DNA of 64,000 nucleotides from Thermoanaerobaculum sp. (lineage in GTDB: Bacteria > Acidobacteriota > Thermoanaerobaculia > Multivoradales > UBA5704): NCBI GenBank assembly GCA_021154885.1, contig JAJKHS010000082.1, forward strand, positions 120,835 to 184,834. Reading direction: 5' to 3'. A model generated the notes under the pieces. The model was given only the letters and a program-made list of their open reading frames with translations, did not search any database and was not told the DNA's origin. Every line of letters starts with the position of its first letter. The first letter of the stretch is position 1. This document shows, one piece after another, positions 39,449 to 51,595 of the stretch. The position numbers and the translations under genes are program-made.

Positions 39449-40051
39449 ATGGTGATCGTGGTCTCTTATGATCCCAGGTGCGAACGATGTTACATGGACG
39501 GTCGAAACTTGCGCCGCTTTGTGGTCATGTCTGGTCTCCCTGGAAGCGGGAAGACGACCCTCGGGTGCCGGCTTGCCGCTGCCCTGGGTCTCCCCCTGCT
39601 CGACAAGGACGAGATCCTGGAGGCATTGTTCGACGGCCTGGGCGTTGGCGACGCGGAGTGGCGAAATCGCTTGAGCCGGTCGGCTGACGTGGTTCTTCAA
39701 CGGTTGGCCGATCAAACCTCTGGAGCGGTCTTGACCTCTTTCTGGAGACATCCGCAGGTCTCCGGAGAGTCAGGCACGCCCACCGGCTGGTTGTCGTCCT
39801 TGTCTGGAAAGGTGATCGAAGCTCATTGTGTCTGTTCTCCCGAGATCGCGGCCGAACGCTTCTCGGCGCGCAAACGTCATGACGGGCATCTGGATCGAAC
39901 CAAGAGCAGGGATGAGCTGGTCGCCGCCTTCGTGCAACTGGCTGCCCACGGACCGCTCGGTCTCGGATCTCTGGTCAACGTCGATACAGGTCTGGAGATC
40001 GATTTCGACGGCGTTGTGCGACAACTGGAGAATCACTTTGCGCTTGGATAG
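39449..40051 (+). CDS. P-loop kinase of the zeta-toxin/AAA_33 type
   Basis: Up to 200 aa. VVMSGLPGSGKTTLGCRLAA is a Walker A motif, followed by LGLPLLDKDEILEALFDG, where a DKD acid pair is typical of small-molecule and zeta-type kinases. A later RFSARKRHDGHLDR segment carries lid-like arginines. The substrate is unknown (nucleotide, sugar, antibiotic, or UDP-sugar as in zeta toxins). No antitoxin-like gene is adjacent. Start uncertain: ATG 39494 would give a 185-aa protein closer to the family N-terminus; neither has a good ribosome site. Confidence 0.75.
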   Translation: MVIVVSYDPRCERCYMDGRNLRRFVVMSGLPGSGKTTLGCRLAAALGLPLLDKDEILEALFDGLGVGDAEWRNRLSRSADVVLQRLADQTSGAVLTSFWRHPQVSGESGTPTGWLSSLSGKVIEAHCVCSPEIAAERFSARKRHDGHLDRTKSRDELVAAFVQLAAHGPLGLGSLVNVDTGLEIDFDGVVRQLENHFALG

Positions 40052-40110
40052 ACTTCTCCGATGACCCGGGCTGATCCACCTCGGCTGCCGAGGAGAGGGA
40101 GGCTGTTCCC

Positions 40111-40617
40111 ATGATGTGGTACTACCGCAGAGGCGAGGCCCAGTTGGGGCCGGTGAGCTGGGAGGAGATCGTCGGTGCCGGGCGGACGGGTGGCCTGGCG
40201 TCGGGCGATCTGGTGTGGACGGACGGGATGGCGCAGTGGCAGCCGGCGTCGACGATTCCCGGGCTGCTTCCCCAGCCGGTCCCCGGAGCAGCGCCGCTTG
40301 TGCCACCGCCGTATGGCGACCCCCGCCCGCCGGCCCGGCCGTCCGCGGGGGACGATCCCATGATGCGGATGCTGCTGCCTGTGGGGCGATCCGGCTGGGC
40401 GATTGCGGCGGGCTATCTCGGCCTGCTCTCTTTCCTCGGCATCTTTGCGCCCGTGGCCCTGATCGTCGGCATCGTCGCGGTGCGGGACATCCAGCAGCAT
40501 CCGGAGAAGCACGGGTTGGGGCGGGCCTGGTTCGGTATCGTCATGGGGGTTCTGGGCTCGCTCGCGCTCGCGTTCGGTATCGCGGTCACGCTGATGCCGA
40601 AGCTGATTCCGAGGTAG
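40111..40617 (+). CDS. GYF_2 (DUF4339) plus DUF4190-type membrane protein
   Basis: A 168-aa protein. Residues 1-50 are a GYF_2-like domain (WYYRRGEAQLGPVSWEEI, LVWTDGMAQWQPAS), usually a Pro-rich peptide or protein binding module. A Pro-rich linker follows, then two membrane helices (AIAAGYLGLLSFLGIFAPVA and VMGVLGSLALAFGIAVTLM) around a DIQQHPEKHGLGRAWFGIV segment, as in DUF4190 proteins. The GAGAGGGAGG region precedes the ATG. Role unknown. Confidence 0.85.
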   Translation: MMWYYRRGEAQLGPVSWEEIVGAGRTGGLASGDLVWTDGMAQWQPASTIPGLLPQPVPGAAPLVPPPYGDPRPPARPSAGDDPMMRMLLPVGRSGWAIAAGYLGLLSFLGIFAPVALIVGIVAVRDIQQHPEKHGLGRAWFGIVMGVLGSLALAFGIAVTLMPKLIPR

Positions 40618-40629
40618 GAGCCGGCGCGG

Positions 40630-40672
40630 CAGAAAGACAAGGACAGCAGGGACGGCAGGGACGAGGAAGAGC
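40630..40672. repeat. AGGGAC-type short repeat after a stop codon
   Basis: GCAGAAAGACAAGGACAGC continuing into two AGGGAC units with 9-base spacing. The same start (GCGCGGCAGAAA) and similar repeat words follow ffh at about 3277-3325, and the repeat part follows fabF. Confidence 0.6.
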
Positions 40673-40688
40673 GAGTCTTGGCGCTGCT

Positions 40689-44848
<4,160 letters not shown>

Positions 44849-44867
<19 letters not shown>

Positions 44868-46153
44868 TGCGGCGTCTCGTCAAGCTGGGGATCGTCCTCG
44901 TCCTCCTCCTGGGTGCGGCGGGCCACGTCCTCTACTGGTACTGGCCGCGGGAACGGGCGGCGGCGCCGGAGGCGGGGAGCTATGCCTCCCGGTTGCTCGC
45001 TTCGGGAGCCTACGGGGTGTGTCTCTGGGTGCCCTACCCGCACCAGAACCTGGGCGCCCTCTCGGCCTCGGTCGGCGACGGCTCGGCCTATCTGGCGGCG
45101 ATCGGCCGCGAGGCCGGGACGACGGCGCCGGCCCTCCCGGCGTTCGGACCGTTCGCGGTGCCGCCCTCACGGGAGATCGTGGCCTGCTCGGACCTGGACG
45201 GCGGACGCTTCCTGCTGGTCGCCCGGGTCTATCCCGGGCTCGCCGCGGTGGCGAGGCTCGCCGGCATGCTGGCGGCCAACACCTGGCTCAAGGGCGGCGA
45301 TGTGCGCCAGGCGCGGGGCCGCGGCGACGAGGTCGAGGAGAAGGTGCTGCACGTCTCCTGGCAGGACGGCCTCTGGATGGTGCGCTCCGGGCCGGAGCCG
45401 AAGCTCCCCGAGCCCGGCGGCGCGGCGCTGCCGGGGACGGAGGCAGCCAGCCTGGGGATCCTCCACCTGGCAAAGGAGGTCTCCGAGCTGTCGGCGGGAG
45501 AGTACCGCCTGGCGCGGCAGGGGGGCGACCTGGAGATGACTCTCGTGGACGGCGGCGACGCTCCCGAGTCGGAGGTGGCCGCGGGCGCCGCAGCTGCCGA
45601 CGCGCCGGTGCTGCTGGCCGTGGCGGGTCCGGCCTGGCCGGCCGAGGAGCCCAAGCCGCTGCCGCCGGCGGCCCTGGCGCTGTTCGACGTCCAGGGCGGC
45701 CTCAAGCTCGGCCCCATCGAGCTGCCGGGCGCGGCGGTGTTCAACCCGCCCGGCGGGACACGGTGGGCGCTGCCCGCGCGCGGGCTCGCAGGGCTGCTGA
45801 CGGACAGCCTGCCGCGGGGGAATTCGGCGGGATGGGAGGTTGTTGCCCTCGACACCACGAGCCTCGCCCGCGCGGCGGCCCTGGCGCCGGAGATCTCGGC
45901 CCTGGTGCCGCCGGACGCTTCCGGCTCGGACGGCCGGCTGGTGCTCGGCGCGTGGCTGCGCCCGCGTCCGGCCCTGCGGCTGGTGACCCAGATGCGCAGA
46001 GGGCTCGAGAAGGTGCCGCTGATCGATCCCCAGCAGGTGCAGCGCTGGCGCGACGGGGAGACGCTGCTCGCGCCGGTCGCCTCCTGCGACCGGCTGTCCC
46101 TGGTGGCGACCCGCTCCCCCTCTTCGTTCCGTCTCCGCCTGCATGGCTGCTGA
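44849..46153 (+). CDS. Membrane-anchored protein of unknown function
   Basis: A 434-aa protein, not recognised. Start set at GTG 44849 because GGAG lies about 10 bases upstream; it gives [20 protein letters not shown], a basic N-terminus with one membrane helix. The rest is Ala/Leu/Pro-rich and looks periplasmic, with [20 protein letters not shown] and [20 protein letters not shown]. The C-terminal part ([20 protein letters not shown]) resembles unnamed lipoprotein-like sensors. Its start region overlaps the doubtful start of the divergent kinase gene. It is followed by the yceD gene. Confidence 0.75.
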
Positions 46154-46238
46154 CGTTGCTGACGACACGATTTCGACGACAATTGACACCGGAGGCGGGA
46201 ATCCCTTAGCCTTCCCGTTTGCCCCGGTTGGAGGGTGT

Positions 46239-46772
46239 ATGCAGATTTGGCTGGATCAGGTTCGCGACGAACCTTTCAACTGGGACGAGACTCAGAGCGT
46301 TTCTCCGGAGATCCTGGACCGCCCCGAGCTGCTGGACCTCGGTCCGGTCGCGTGGCGCGGTCAGGTGATCTACGCCGACCCCGGGTATTTCCTGCGGGCC
46401 CGGCTCTCCTACGAGCAGACCCTGAGCTGCAACCGGTGCCTGAAGCCGATCGTCGAGCAGGCGCAGTCGGACGTCGAGCTGATGATCCTGGTGGAGCCCG
46501 GTCCCGAAGCGGCGGGCGAGCATGCGTTGCACGAGCAGGACCTGGGCATCCTCTATCTCCAGAACGAGCTTCTGGAGACCGATCCCATCCTGATCGAGCA
46601 GCTCCAGCTCAACATCCCGATGAAGCCGCTCTGCCGGGAGGACTGCCAGGGGCTGTGCCCGGTTTGCGGGGCCGACAGGAACGCCGGAGCCTGCTCGTGC
46701 GAGGAGTCGACCGCCGATCCCCGCTGGGCGGCCCTCGCCGCGCTGAAGGGCCGGCTGCCCGATGCGCGATGA
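46239..46772 (+). CDS. yceD: YceD/DUF177 family protein
   Basis: A 177-aa protein found next to rpmF in most bacteria. It has the family cysteine pairs: LSCNRCLKPI and CREDCQGLCPVCGADRN, probably a metal-binding set, and acidic segments such as HEQDLGILYLQNELLETDP. The ATG at 46239 follows GGAGGG by 4 bases; longer frames overlap the preceding gene. The protein is linked to 23S rRNA metabolism in some species. Confidence 0.9.
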   Translation: MQIWLDQVRDEPFNWDETQSVSPEILDRPELLDLGPVAWRGQVIYADPGYFLRARLSYEQTLSCNRCLKPIVEQAQSDVELMILVEPGPEAAGEHALHEQDLGILYLQNELLETDPILIEQLQLNIPMKPLCREDCQGLCPVCGADRNAGACSCEESTADPRWAALAALKGRLPDAR

Positions 46773-46826
46773 CGCGATGACGCGATGAATTGAGACGAAT
46801 TGCATTGAAAGAAAGGCACGACGACC

Positions 46827-47012
46827 ATGCCGAACCCGAAACGCCGCCATTCCAAGGCCCGCCGCGACAAGCGGCGCGCCCACGACGCGCTGGCGCGCCC
46901 CGCCACCTCCACCTGTCCCAACTGCGGCGAGGTCAAGATGCCGCATCGCGCCTGCCCGAGCTGCGGGCAGTACCGCGGCAACCAGGTGATCGAGGGCAAG
47001 GAAAATCTGTAA
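46827..47012 (+). CDS. rpmF: 50S ribosomal protein L32
   Basis: A 61-aa zinc-ribbon protein of the large subunit: MPNPKRRHSKARRDKRRAHD, then CPNCGEVKMPHRACPSCGQY, giving the four-cysteine zinc site of the C+ form of L32. Standard place between yceD and plsX. Confidence 0.97.
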   Translation: MPNPKRRHSKARRDKRRAHDALARPATSTCPNCGEVKMPHRACPSCGQYRGNQVIEGKENL

Positions 47013-47107
47013 CCCGCCCGGAGCCTCGATCCGACCCTTGAGCTAGAATCGCCCGGCCAGGCCAATCCACACCCTGCGGCCGCTCTCGAGGTCGGTGGGG
47101 ACCGAGC

Positions 47108-48148
47108 ATGCCGATCGCCGTAGATGCCATGGGTGGGGATCATGCGCCGCAGTCCGCGGTGGAGGGCGCCGTGCGCGCTGCCGCCGAGGATGGCGCGGCC
47201 ATCCTGCTGGTGGGCGACCGCACCCGGGTGGAGGCCGAGCTGGCGCGCCTCGGCGCCCGCGGGCGGATCGAGATCGTTCACGCCGAGGAGGTGGTGGGCA
47301 TGGACGAGCCGGCGATCACCCCCATCCGCAAGAAGCGGCGCTCGTCCCTGCGCCTCTGCGCCGAGCTGGTCAAGGACGGCCGCGCCCAGGCCATGGTCAG
47401 CGCCGGCAACACCGGCGCCGCCATGGTGGCGGCCAAGATGGTGATCGGCACCGTGGCGGGGGTGGACCGGCCGGCGCTGGCCGCCGTGGTGCCGAACCCC
47501 CGGGGGCGCACCGTGCTCCTCGACGTGGGAGCGAACATCGGCAGCAAGCCCAATCACCTGCGCGAATTCGCCGTCATGGGCCACTTCTACGCGCAGGAGG
47601 TGCTGGGCACGCCGCAGCCGCGGATCGGCATCCTGTCGATCGGCGAGGAGGAGGGGAAGGGGACGGAGCTCACTCGCGAGGTCTTCCGGGCGCTCAAGAC
47701 CACCGGCCTCCATTTCGTCGGCAACGTCGAGGGCGGCGACGTCTTCAACGGCGAGGTGGACGTGGTGGTCTGCGACGGCTTCGTGGGCAACGCGGTGCTC
47801 AAGAGCGCCGAGTCGCTCGCCGAGATGCTCTTGACGATGCTGCGGGAGGAGGTGGCGGCGAGCGCCCGCGGCAAGCTGGGTTACACCCTGGCCAAGCCGG
47901 TCTTCGACCGCTTTCGCCGGCGGGTGGACTACAGCGAGTATGGAGCCGGGCCCCTCCTCGGCTTGAACGGCGGCTGTTTCATCGCCCACGGCCGTTCGAA
48001 CGCGCGCGCCATGCAGAGCGCCATCCGCCGCGCCGTGGAGTTCTCCAACACGCGGTTGGACCGCAAGATCCGCGACAAGATCGCCGAGCTGCACAGCCAG
48101 GAGGAGAGGCTCCTGGCCGGCGGCCGGCAGGGGGCCGAAACGGGATGA
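47108..48148 (+). CDS. plsX: Phosphate acyltransferase PlsX
   Basis: Makes acyl-phosphate from acyl-ACP for phospholipid synthesis. The 346-aa product starts MPIAVDAMGGDHAPQSAVEG and shows AMVSAGNTGAAMVAAKMVIG, LLDVGANIGSKPNHL and VVVCDGFVGNAVLKSAE, all family signatures. The end overlaps the fabD start by 4 bases. Part of the rpmF-plsX-fabD-fabG-acpP-fabF order typical of many bacteria. Confidence 0.96.
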   Translation: MPIAVDAMGGDHAPQSAVEGAVRAAAEDGAAILLVGDRTRVEAELARLGARGRIEIVHAEEVVGMDEPAITPIRKKRRSSLRLCAELVKDGRAQAMVSAGNTGAAMVAAKMVIGTVAGVDRPALAAVVPNPRGRTVLLDVGANIGSKPNHLREFAVMGHFYAQEVLGTPQPRIGILSIGEEEGKGTELTREVFRALKTTGLHFVGNVEGGDVFNGEVDVVVCDGFVGNAVLKSAESLAEMLLTMLREEVAASARGKLGYTLAKPVFDRFRRRVDYSEYGAGPLLGLNGGCFIAHGRSNARAMQSAIRRAVEFSNTRLDRKIRDKIAELHSQEERLLAGGRQGAETG

Positions 48149-49140
48149 GCCTCGGGATGAGCCTCGCCAGCAGGAAGATCGCGTTCATCTTTCCCGGCCA
48201 GGGGGCGCAGAAGGTGGGCATGGGCCGGGTGTGGGCCGAGGCCGTGCCCGCGGCGCGGGCCGCCTTCGAGGAGGCCGACGAGGCCCTGGGCTTCCCCCTC
48301 TCCCGGCTCTGCTGGGAGGGTCCGGAGGAGGAGCTGGGGCTGACGGAGAATACCCAGCCGGCGCTCGTCGCCGCCTCGATCGCCATCCATCGCGCCCTCG
48401 GCGTCCTGGCGCCGGAGCTCGCGCCCGTGGCCATGGCCGGACACAGCCTGGGCGAGTACTCGGCGCTGGTGGCGGCGGGGGCCCTGGGCTTCGCCGATGC
48501 CCTGCGCCTGGTGCGCCGCCGCGGCCAGCTCATGCAGGAGGCCGTGCCCGTGGGCGTGGGGGCCATGGCGGCGATCATCGGCATGGACCCGGCGGCCATC
48601 GCCAAGGTGGCGGCGGACGCCGCAGGTTCCGGCGGGGTGGAAGAGGTGTGCGCCGTGGCCAACCTGAACGGTCCGGCGCAGACGGTGCTCGCCGGCCACA
48701 AGGGGGCGATCGACCGCGCCGTGGCCCTGGCCCGGGAGCGGGGGGCGCGCAAGGCGACCCTCCTCGCCGTCTCGGCGCCCTTCCACTCGCCGCTCATGCG
48801 GCCGGCCCGGGAGGGTCTCGCGCCGCTGCTCGCGGCGACGCCATTCCACGACCCGCGAGTCCCGGTGGTGAGCAACGTCGACGCCGTGCCGGTGGCCTCG
48901 GGCGACGCCGCCCGGGAGGCCCTGGCGCGGCAGATCGACAGCCCGGTGCGCTGGGTGGAGTCGGTGCAGTGGATGGAAGACGTGGCGGGCGTCCAGGTGT
49001 TCGTCGAGGTGGGGCCGGGCAACGTGCTGACGGGCCTGACCCGCCGCATCGTCCGCGGGGATCGAGGCGCCCGCACCACGGCGGTGTCGGACCCCGATCA
49101 TCTCCGCCAGCTCCTGGCAGAGGAGGAGGGAGAGAGCTGA
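48145..49140 (+). CDS. fabD: Malonyl-CoA:ACP transacylase FabD
   Basis: Loads malonyl groups onto ACP. The 331-aa product has IAFIFPGQGAQKVGMGRVW, the active-site AGHSLGEYSALVAAGAL (Ser in GHSLG), and a late APFHSPLMRPA segment with the catalytic His. ATG 48145 overlaps the plsX stop (ATGA); an in-frame ATG 12 bases later is possible. It ends one base into fabG. Confidence 0.95.
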   Translation: MSLGMSLASRKIAFIFPGQGAQKVGMGRVWAEAVPAARAAFEEADEALGFPLSRLCWEGPEEELGLTENTQPALVAASIAIHRALGVLAPELAPVAMAGHSLGEYSALVAAGALGFADALRLVRRRGQLMQEAVPVGVGAMAAIIGMDPAAIAKVAADAAGSGGVEEVCAVANLNGPAQTVLAGHKGAIDRAVALARERGARKATLLAVSAPFHSPLMRPAREGLAPLLAATPFHDPRVPVVSNVDAVPVASGDAAREALARQIDSPVRWVESVQWMEDVAGVQVFVEVGPGNVLTGLTRRIVRGDRGARTTAVSDPDHLRQLLAEEEGES

Positions 49141-49883
49141 TGTTGAGACTGGACGGCAAGACCGCGCTGGTGACCGGCGCTTCGCAGGGGATCGGTGAGG
49201 CCATCGCCCGGCTGCTGGGCCGCCAGGGCGCCCGCGTCGTGCTGGCGGCCCGCAACGAGGAGAAGCTGAAGCGGCTGGCGGCGGAGATCGACGCCGGCGG
49301 CGGCTGCGCCCGGCCCCTGGTGCTCGACGTCACGCAGCCGGAGACCTTCGGCGAGCGGCTGAAGAGTCTGCCGGAGGACTATGGCGCCGTGGACGTCCTG
49401 GTCAACAACGCCGGCATCACCGCCGACAACCTGCTCGCCCGCATGTCGCTCGACGACTGGGAGCGGGTGCTGCGCACCAATTTGACGGGGGCCTTCGCGC
49501 TCACCAAGGAGGTGGTGCGGGGGATGATCAAGCGCCGCTGGGGGCGGGTGATCAGCGTCTCCTCGGTGGTGGGGATGATGGGCAATGCCGGCCAGGCCAA
49601 CTACGCCGCGGCCAAGGCGGGACTCATCGGTTTCAGCAAGTCGCTGGCACGGGAGCTGGGGAGCCGCAGCGTGACGGTCAACGTGGTGGCTCCCGGCTAT
49701 ATCCAGACCGCGATGACCGACCGGCTGCCGGAGGCCGCCCGCGAGGAGCTGACGGCGGCCATCGCCCTCAAGCGGCTGGGCACCGTGGACGACGTGGCAT
49801 GGGCTGTGCTGTTCCTGGCCAGCGAGGAGGCAGGGTACGTGACGGGAACCACGCTCAACGTCTCGGGCGGGCTCTATATCTGA
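49140..49883 (+). CDS. fabG: 3-oxoacyl-ACP reductase FabG
   Basis: Short-chain dehydrogenase that reduces 3-oxoacyl-ACP with NADPH. The 247-aa product shows TGASQGIGEAIARLLGRQGA (cofactor loop), DVLVNNAGITADNLLARMS, and the catalytic Ser in ISVSSVVGMMGNAGQANYAA with the YxxxK pair. GYIQTAMTDRLPEAAREEL follows. ATG 49140 shares one base with the fabD stop (TGATG). Confidence 0.96.
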   Translation: MLRLDGKTALVTGASQGIGEAIARLLGRQGARVVLAARNEEKLKRLAAEIDAGGGCARPLVLDVTQPETFGERLKSLPEDYGAVDVLVNNAGITADNLLARMSLDDWERVLRTNLTGAFALTKEVVRGMIKRRWGRVISVSSVVGMMGNAGQANYAAAKAGLIGFSKSLARELGSRSVTVNVVAPGYIQTAMTDRLPEAAREELTAAIALKRLGTVDDVAWAVLFLASEEAGYVTGTTLNVSGGLYI

Positions 49884-49985
49884 AATGAATACGGTCCGCA
49901 TGGACTCCCGGCGGACCTTTGTGTTAGAACCCCACATCGTGCGCGGGTGCGCCCGGGCCGATCACGATCATGGAGGGAAATAGCG

Positions 49986-50228
49986 ATGGCAGTTGCGGAT
50001 AAGGTCAAGAGCATCATCGTCGAGCAGCTCGGCGTCGACGAGGAAGAGGTTACCCTGGATGCGAGCTTCACCGAGGATCTGGGCGCCGACTCCCTGGACA
50101 TCGTGGAGCTGGTGATGGCCTTCGAGGAGGAGTTCGGGATCGAGATCCCGGACGAGGAGGCCGAGAAGATCAGCAACGTGCGCGAGGCAGTCGACTACAT
50201 CCAGAACAACACCGGGGACCAGAACTAG
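49986..50228 (+). CDS. acpP: Acyl carrier protein
   Basis: An 80-aa acidic carrier. [20 protein letters not shown] contains the Ser that is modified with phosphopantetheine. The start follows GGAGGG by 6 bases. It lies about 100 bases after fabG and 34 before fabF. Confidence 0.97.
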   Translation: MAVADKVKSIIVEQLGVDEEEVTLDASFTEDLGADSLDIVELVMAFEEEFGIEIPDEEAEKISNVREAVDYIQNNTGDQN

Positions 50229-50262
50229 GTTCCTGCCTTCAGCCTCCGCCATCGATCCAGCT

Positions 50263-51516
50263 TTGAGAACAGATCCGCGCCGTGTCGCCGTCACCGGGGT
50301 CGGCCTCGTGTCCCCTCTGGGAGTGGGCACGGCCGAGAACTGGGACGCCCTGCTCGCGGGGCGCAGCGGCATCGGTCCCATCACCCGCTTCGACACGACG
50401 GAGTACCCGTCGCGCATCGCCGGCGAGGTCAAAGGGTTCAACCCCTTCGACTACCTGGACAAGAAGGAAGTCAAGAAGAGCGACACCTTCATCCAATACG
50501 CGCTGGCGGCCTCACGCTTCGCGGTCGACGACGCGGGGCTGGTGATCGACGAGCGCAACGCGGACCGGGTGGGGGTGGTCATCGGCTCCGGCATCGGCGG
50601 CCTGCCGCTCATCGAGGCCATGCACAAGACCCTGCTCGAGCGGGGTCCCAGCCGGGTGTCGCCGTTCTTCATCCCGGGCCAGATCGTCAACATGGCGGCC
50701 GGCCAGGTCTCCATCCGCTACGGCGCCCGGGGGCCCAACACTTCGCCAGCCACGGCCTGCACCACCGGCCTGCATGCGGTGGGCGACGCCTTCCGGCTGA
50801 TCCAGGCTGGGGAGGCCGACGCCATGATCGCCGGCGGCACGGAGGCGGTGATCACGCCGCTCGCCATGGCGGGCTTCTGCGCCATGCGCGCCCTCTCGAC
50901 GCGCAACGACGAGCCGGAGAAGGCGTCGCGCCCCTGGGACGCCCACCGCGACGGCTTCGTGATGAGCGAGGGGTGCGGCGTCGTCGTGCTGGAGGAGCTG
51001 GAGACGGCGCGGCGGCGGGGCGCGCGCGTCTACGCCGAGGTCGTGGGCTACGGCATGGGCGCCGCCGCCTACCACATCTCGGCTCCCCATCCGGAGGGGG
51101 ACGGCGCGGTGCGCGTGATGCGCGCCGCCCTGGCCGACGCCGGCATCGCGCCGGAGCGGATCGGCTACATCAACGCTCACGGCACCTCGACGCCGCTGGG
51201 CGACCTCTCGGAGGTGCGGGCGATCAAGCGGGTCTTCGGCGACCACGCCTACAAGCTGGCGGTCTCCTCCACCAAGAGCGCCACCGGTCACCTCCTGGGC
51301 GCGGCCGGCGGGCTGGAGACGGGCATCCTGGCCCTCGCCGTCCGCGAGCAGGTCCTCCCTCCGACCCTCAACCTGGACGAGCCGGGCGAGGGGTGCGACC
51401 TCGACTTCGTCCCCCATCACGCGCGCAAGGTCGACCTCGAGTACGCCCTCACCAACTCCTTCGGCTTCGGCGGCACCAACGCGTCGATTGCCATGAAGCG
51501 ATACGCCGGGGATTAG
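50263..51516 (+). CDS. fabF: 3-oxoacyl-ACP synthase II FabF
   Basis: Condensing enzyme that elongates acyl-ACP. The 417-aa product has VAVTGVGLVSPLGVG, the active-site TACTTGLHAVGDAF (Cys), NAHGTSTPLGD and SSTKSATGHLLGAAGGLE (the two His), and ends NSFGFGGTNASIAMKRY. The start is TTG 50263 in this reading; GTG 50281 would remove only six residues. Last gene of the fab set. Confidence 0.95.
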   Translation: MRTDPRRVAVTGVGLVSPLGVGTAENWDALLAGRSGIGPITRFDTTEYPSRIAGEVKGFNPFDYLDKKEVKKSDTFIQYALAASRFAVDDAGLVIDERNADRVGVVIGSGIGGLPLIEAMHKTLLERGPSRVSPFFIPGQIVNMAAGQVSIRYGARGPNTSPATACTTGLHAVGDAFRLIQAGEADAMIAGGTEAVITPLAMAGFCAMRALSTRNDEPEKASRPWDAHRDGFVMSEGCGVVVLEELETARRRGARVYAEVVGYGMGAAAYHISAPHPEGDGAVRVMRAALADAGIAPERIGYINAHGTSTPLGDLSEVRAIKRVFGDHAYKLAVSSTKSATGHLLGAAGGLETGILALAVREQVLPPTLNLDEPGEGCDLDFVPHHARKVDLEYALTNSFGFGGTNASIAMKRYAGD

Positions 51517-51518
51517 AA

Positions 51519-51579
51519 AAACAGGGACTTCAGGGACAGCAGGGACTTCAGGGACAGGAGACCGCGTTTCCTGTCCCTG
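51519..51579. repeat. AGGGAC 9-bp repeats running into a hairpin between convergent genes
   Basis: Four units of AGGGACTTC/AGGGACAGC type follow the fabF stop. The last unit forms a perfect 11-bp stem with a downstream copy (51549-51559 and 51569-51579). It probably works as a bidirectional terminator for fabF and the S9 peptidase gene. Same repeat words as after ffh and after the gene ending at 40617. Confidence 0.65.
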
Positions 51580-51595
51580 GTGTCCCTGTCCCTCT

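Noticed and set aside
47095..48144. Extended fabD start running through plsX
   Set aside because: plsX is clear in another frame; ATGA overlap at 48145 gives the family N-terminus.
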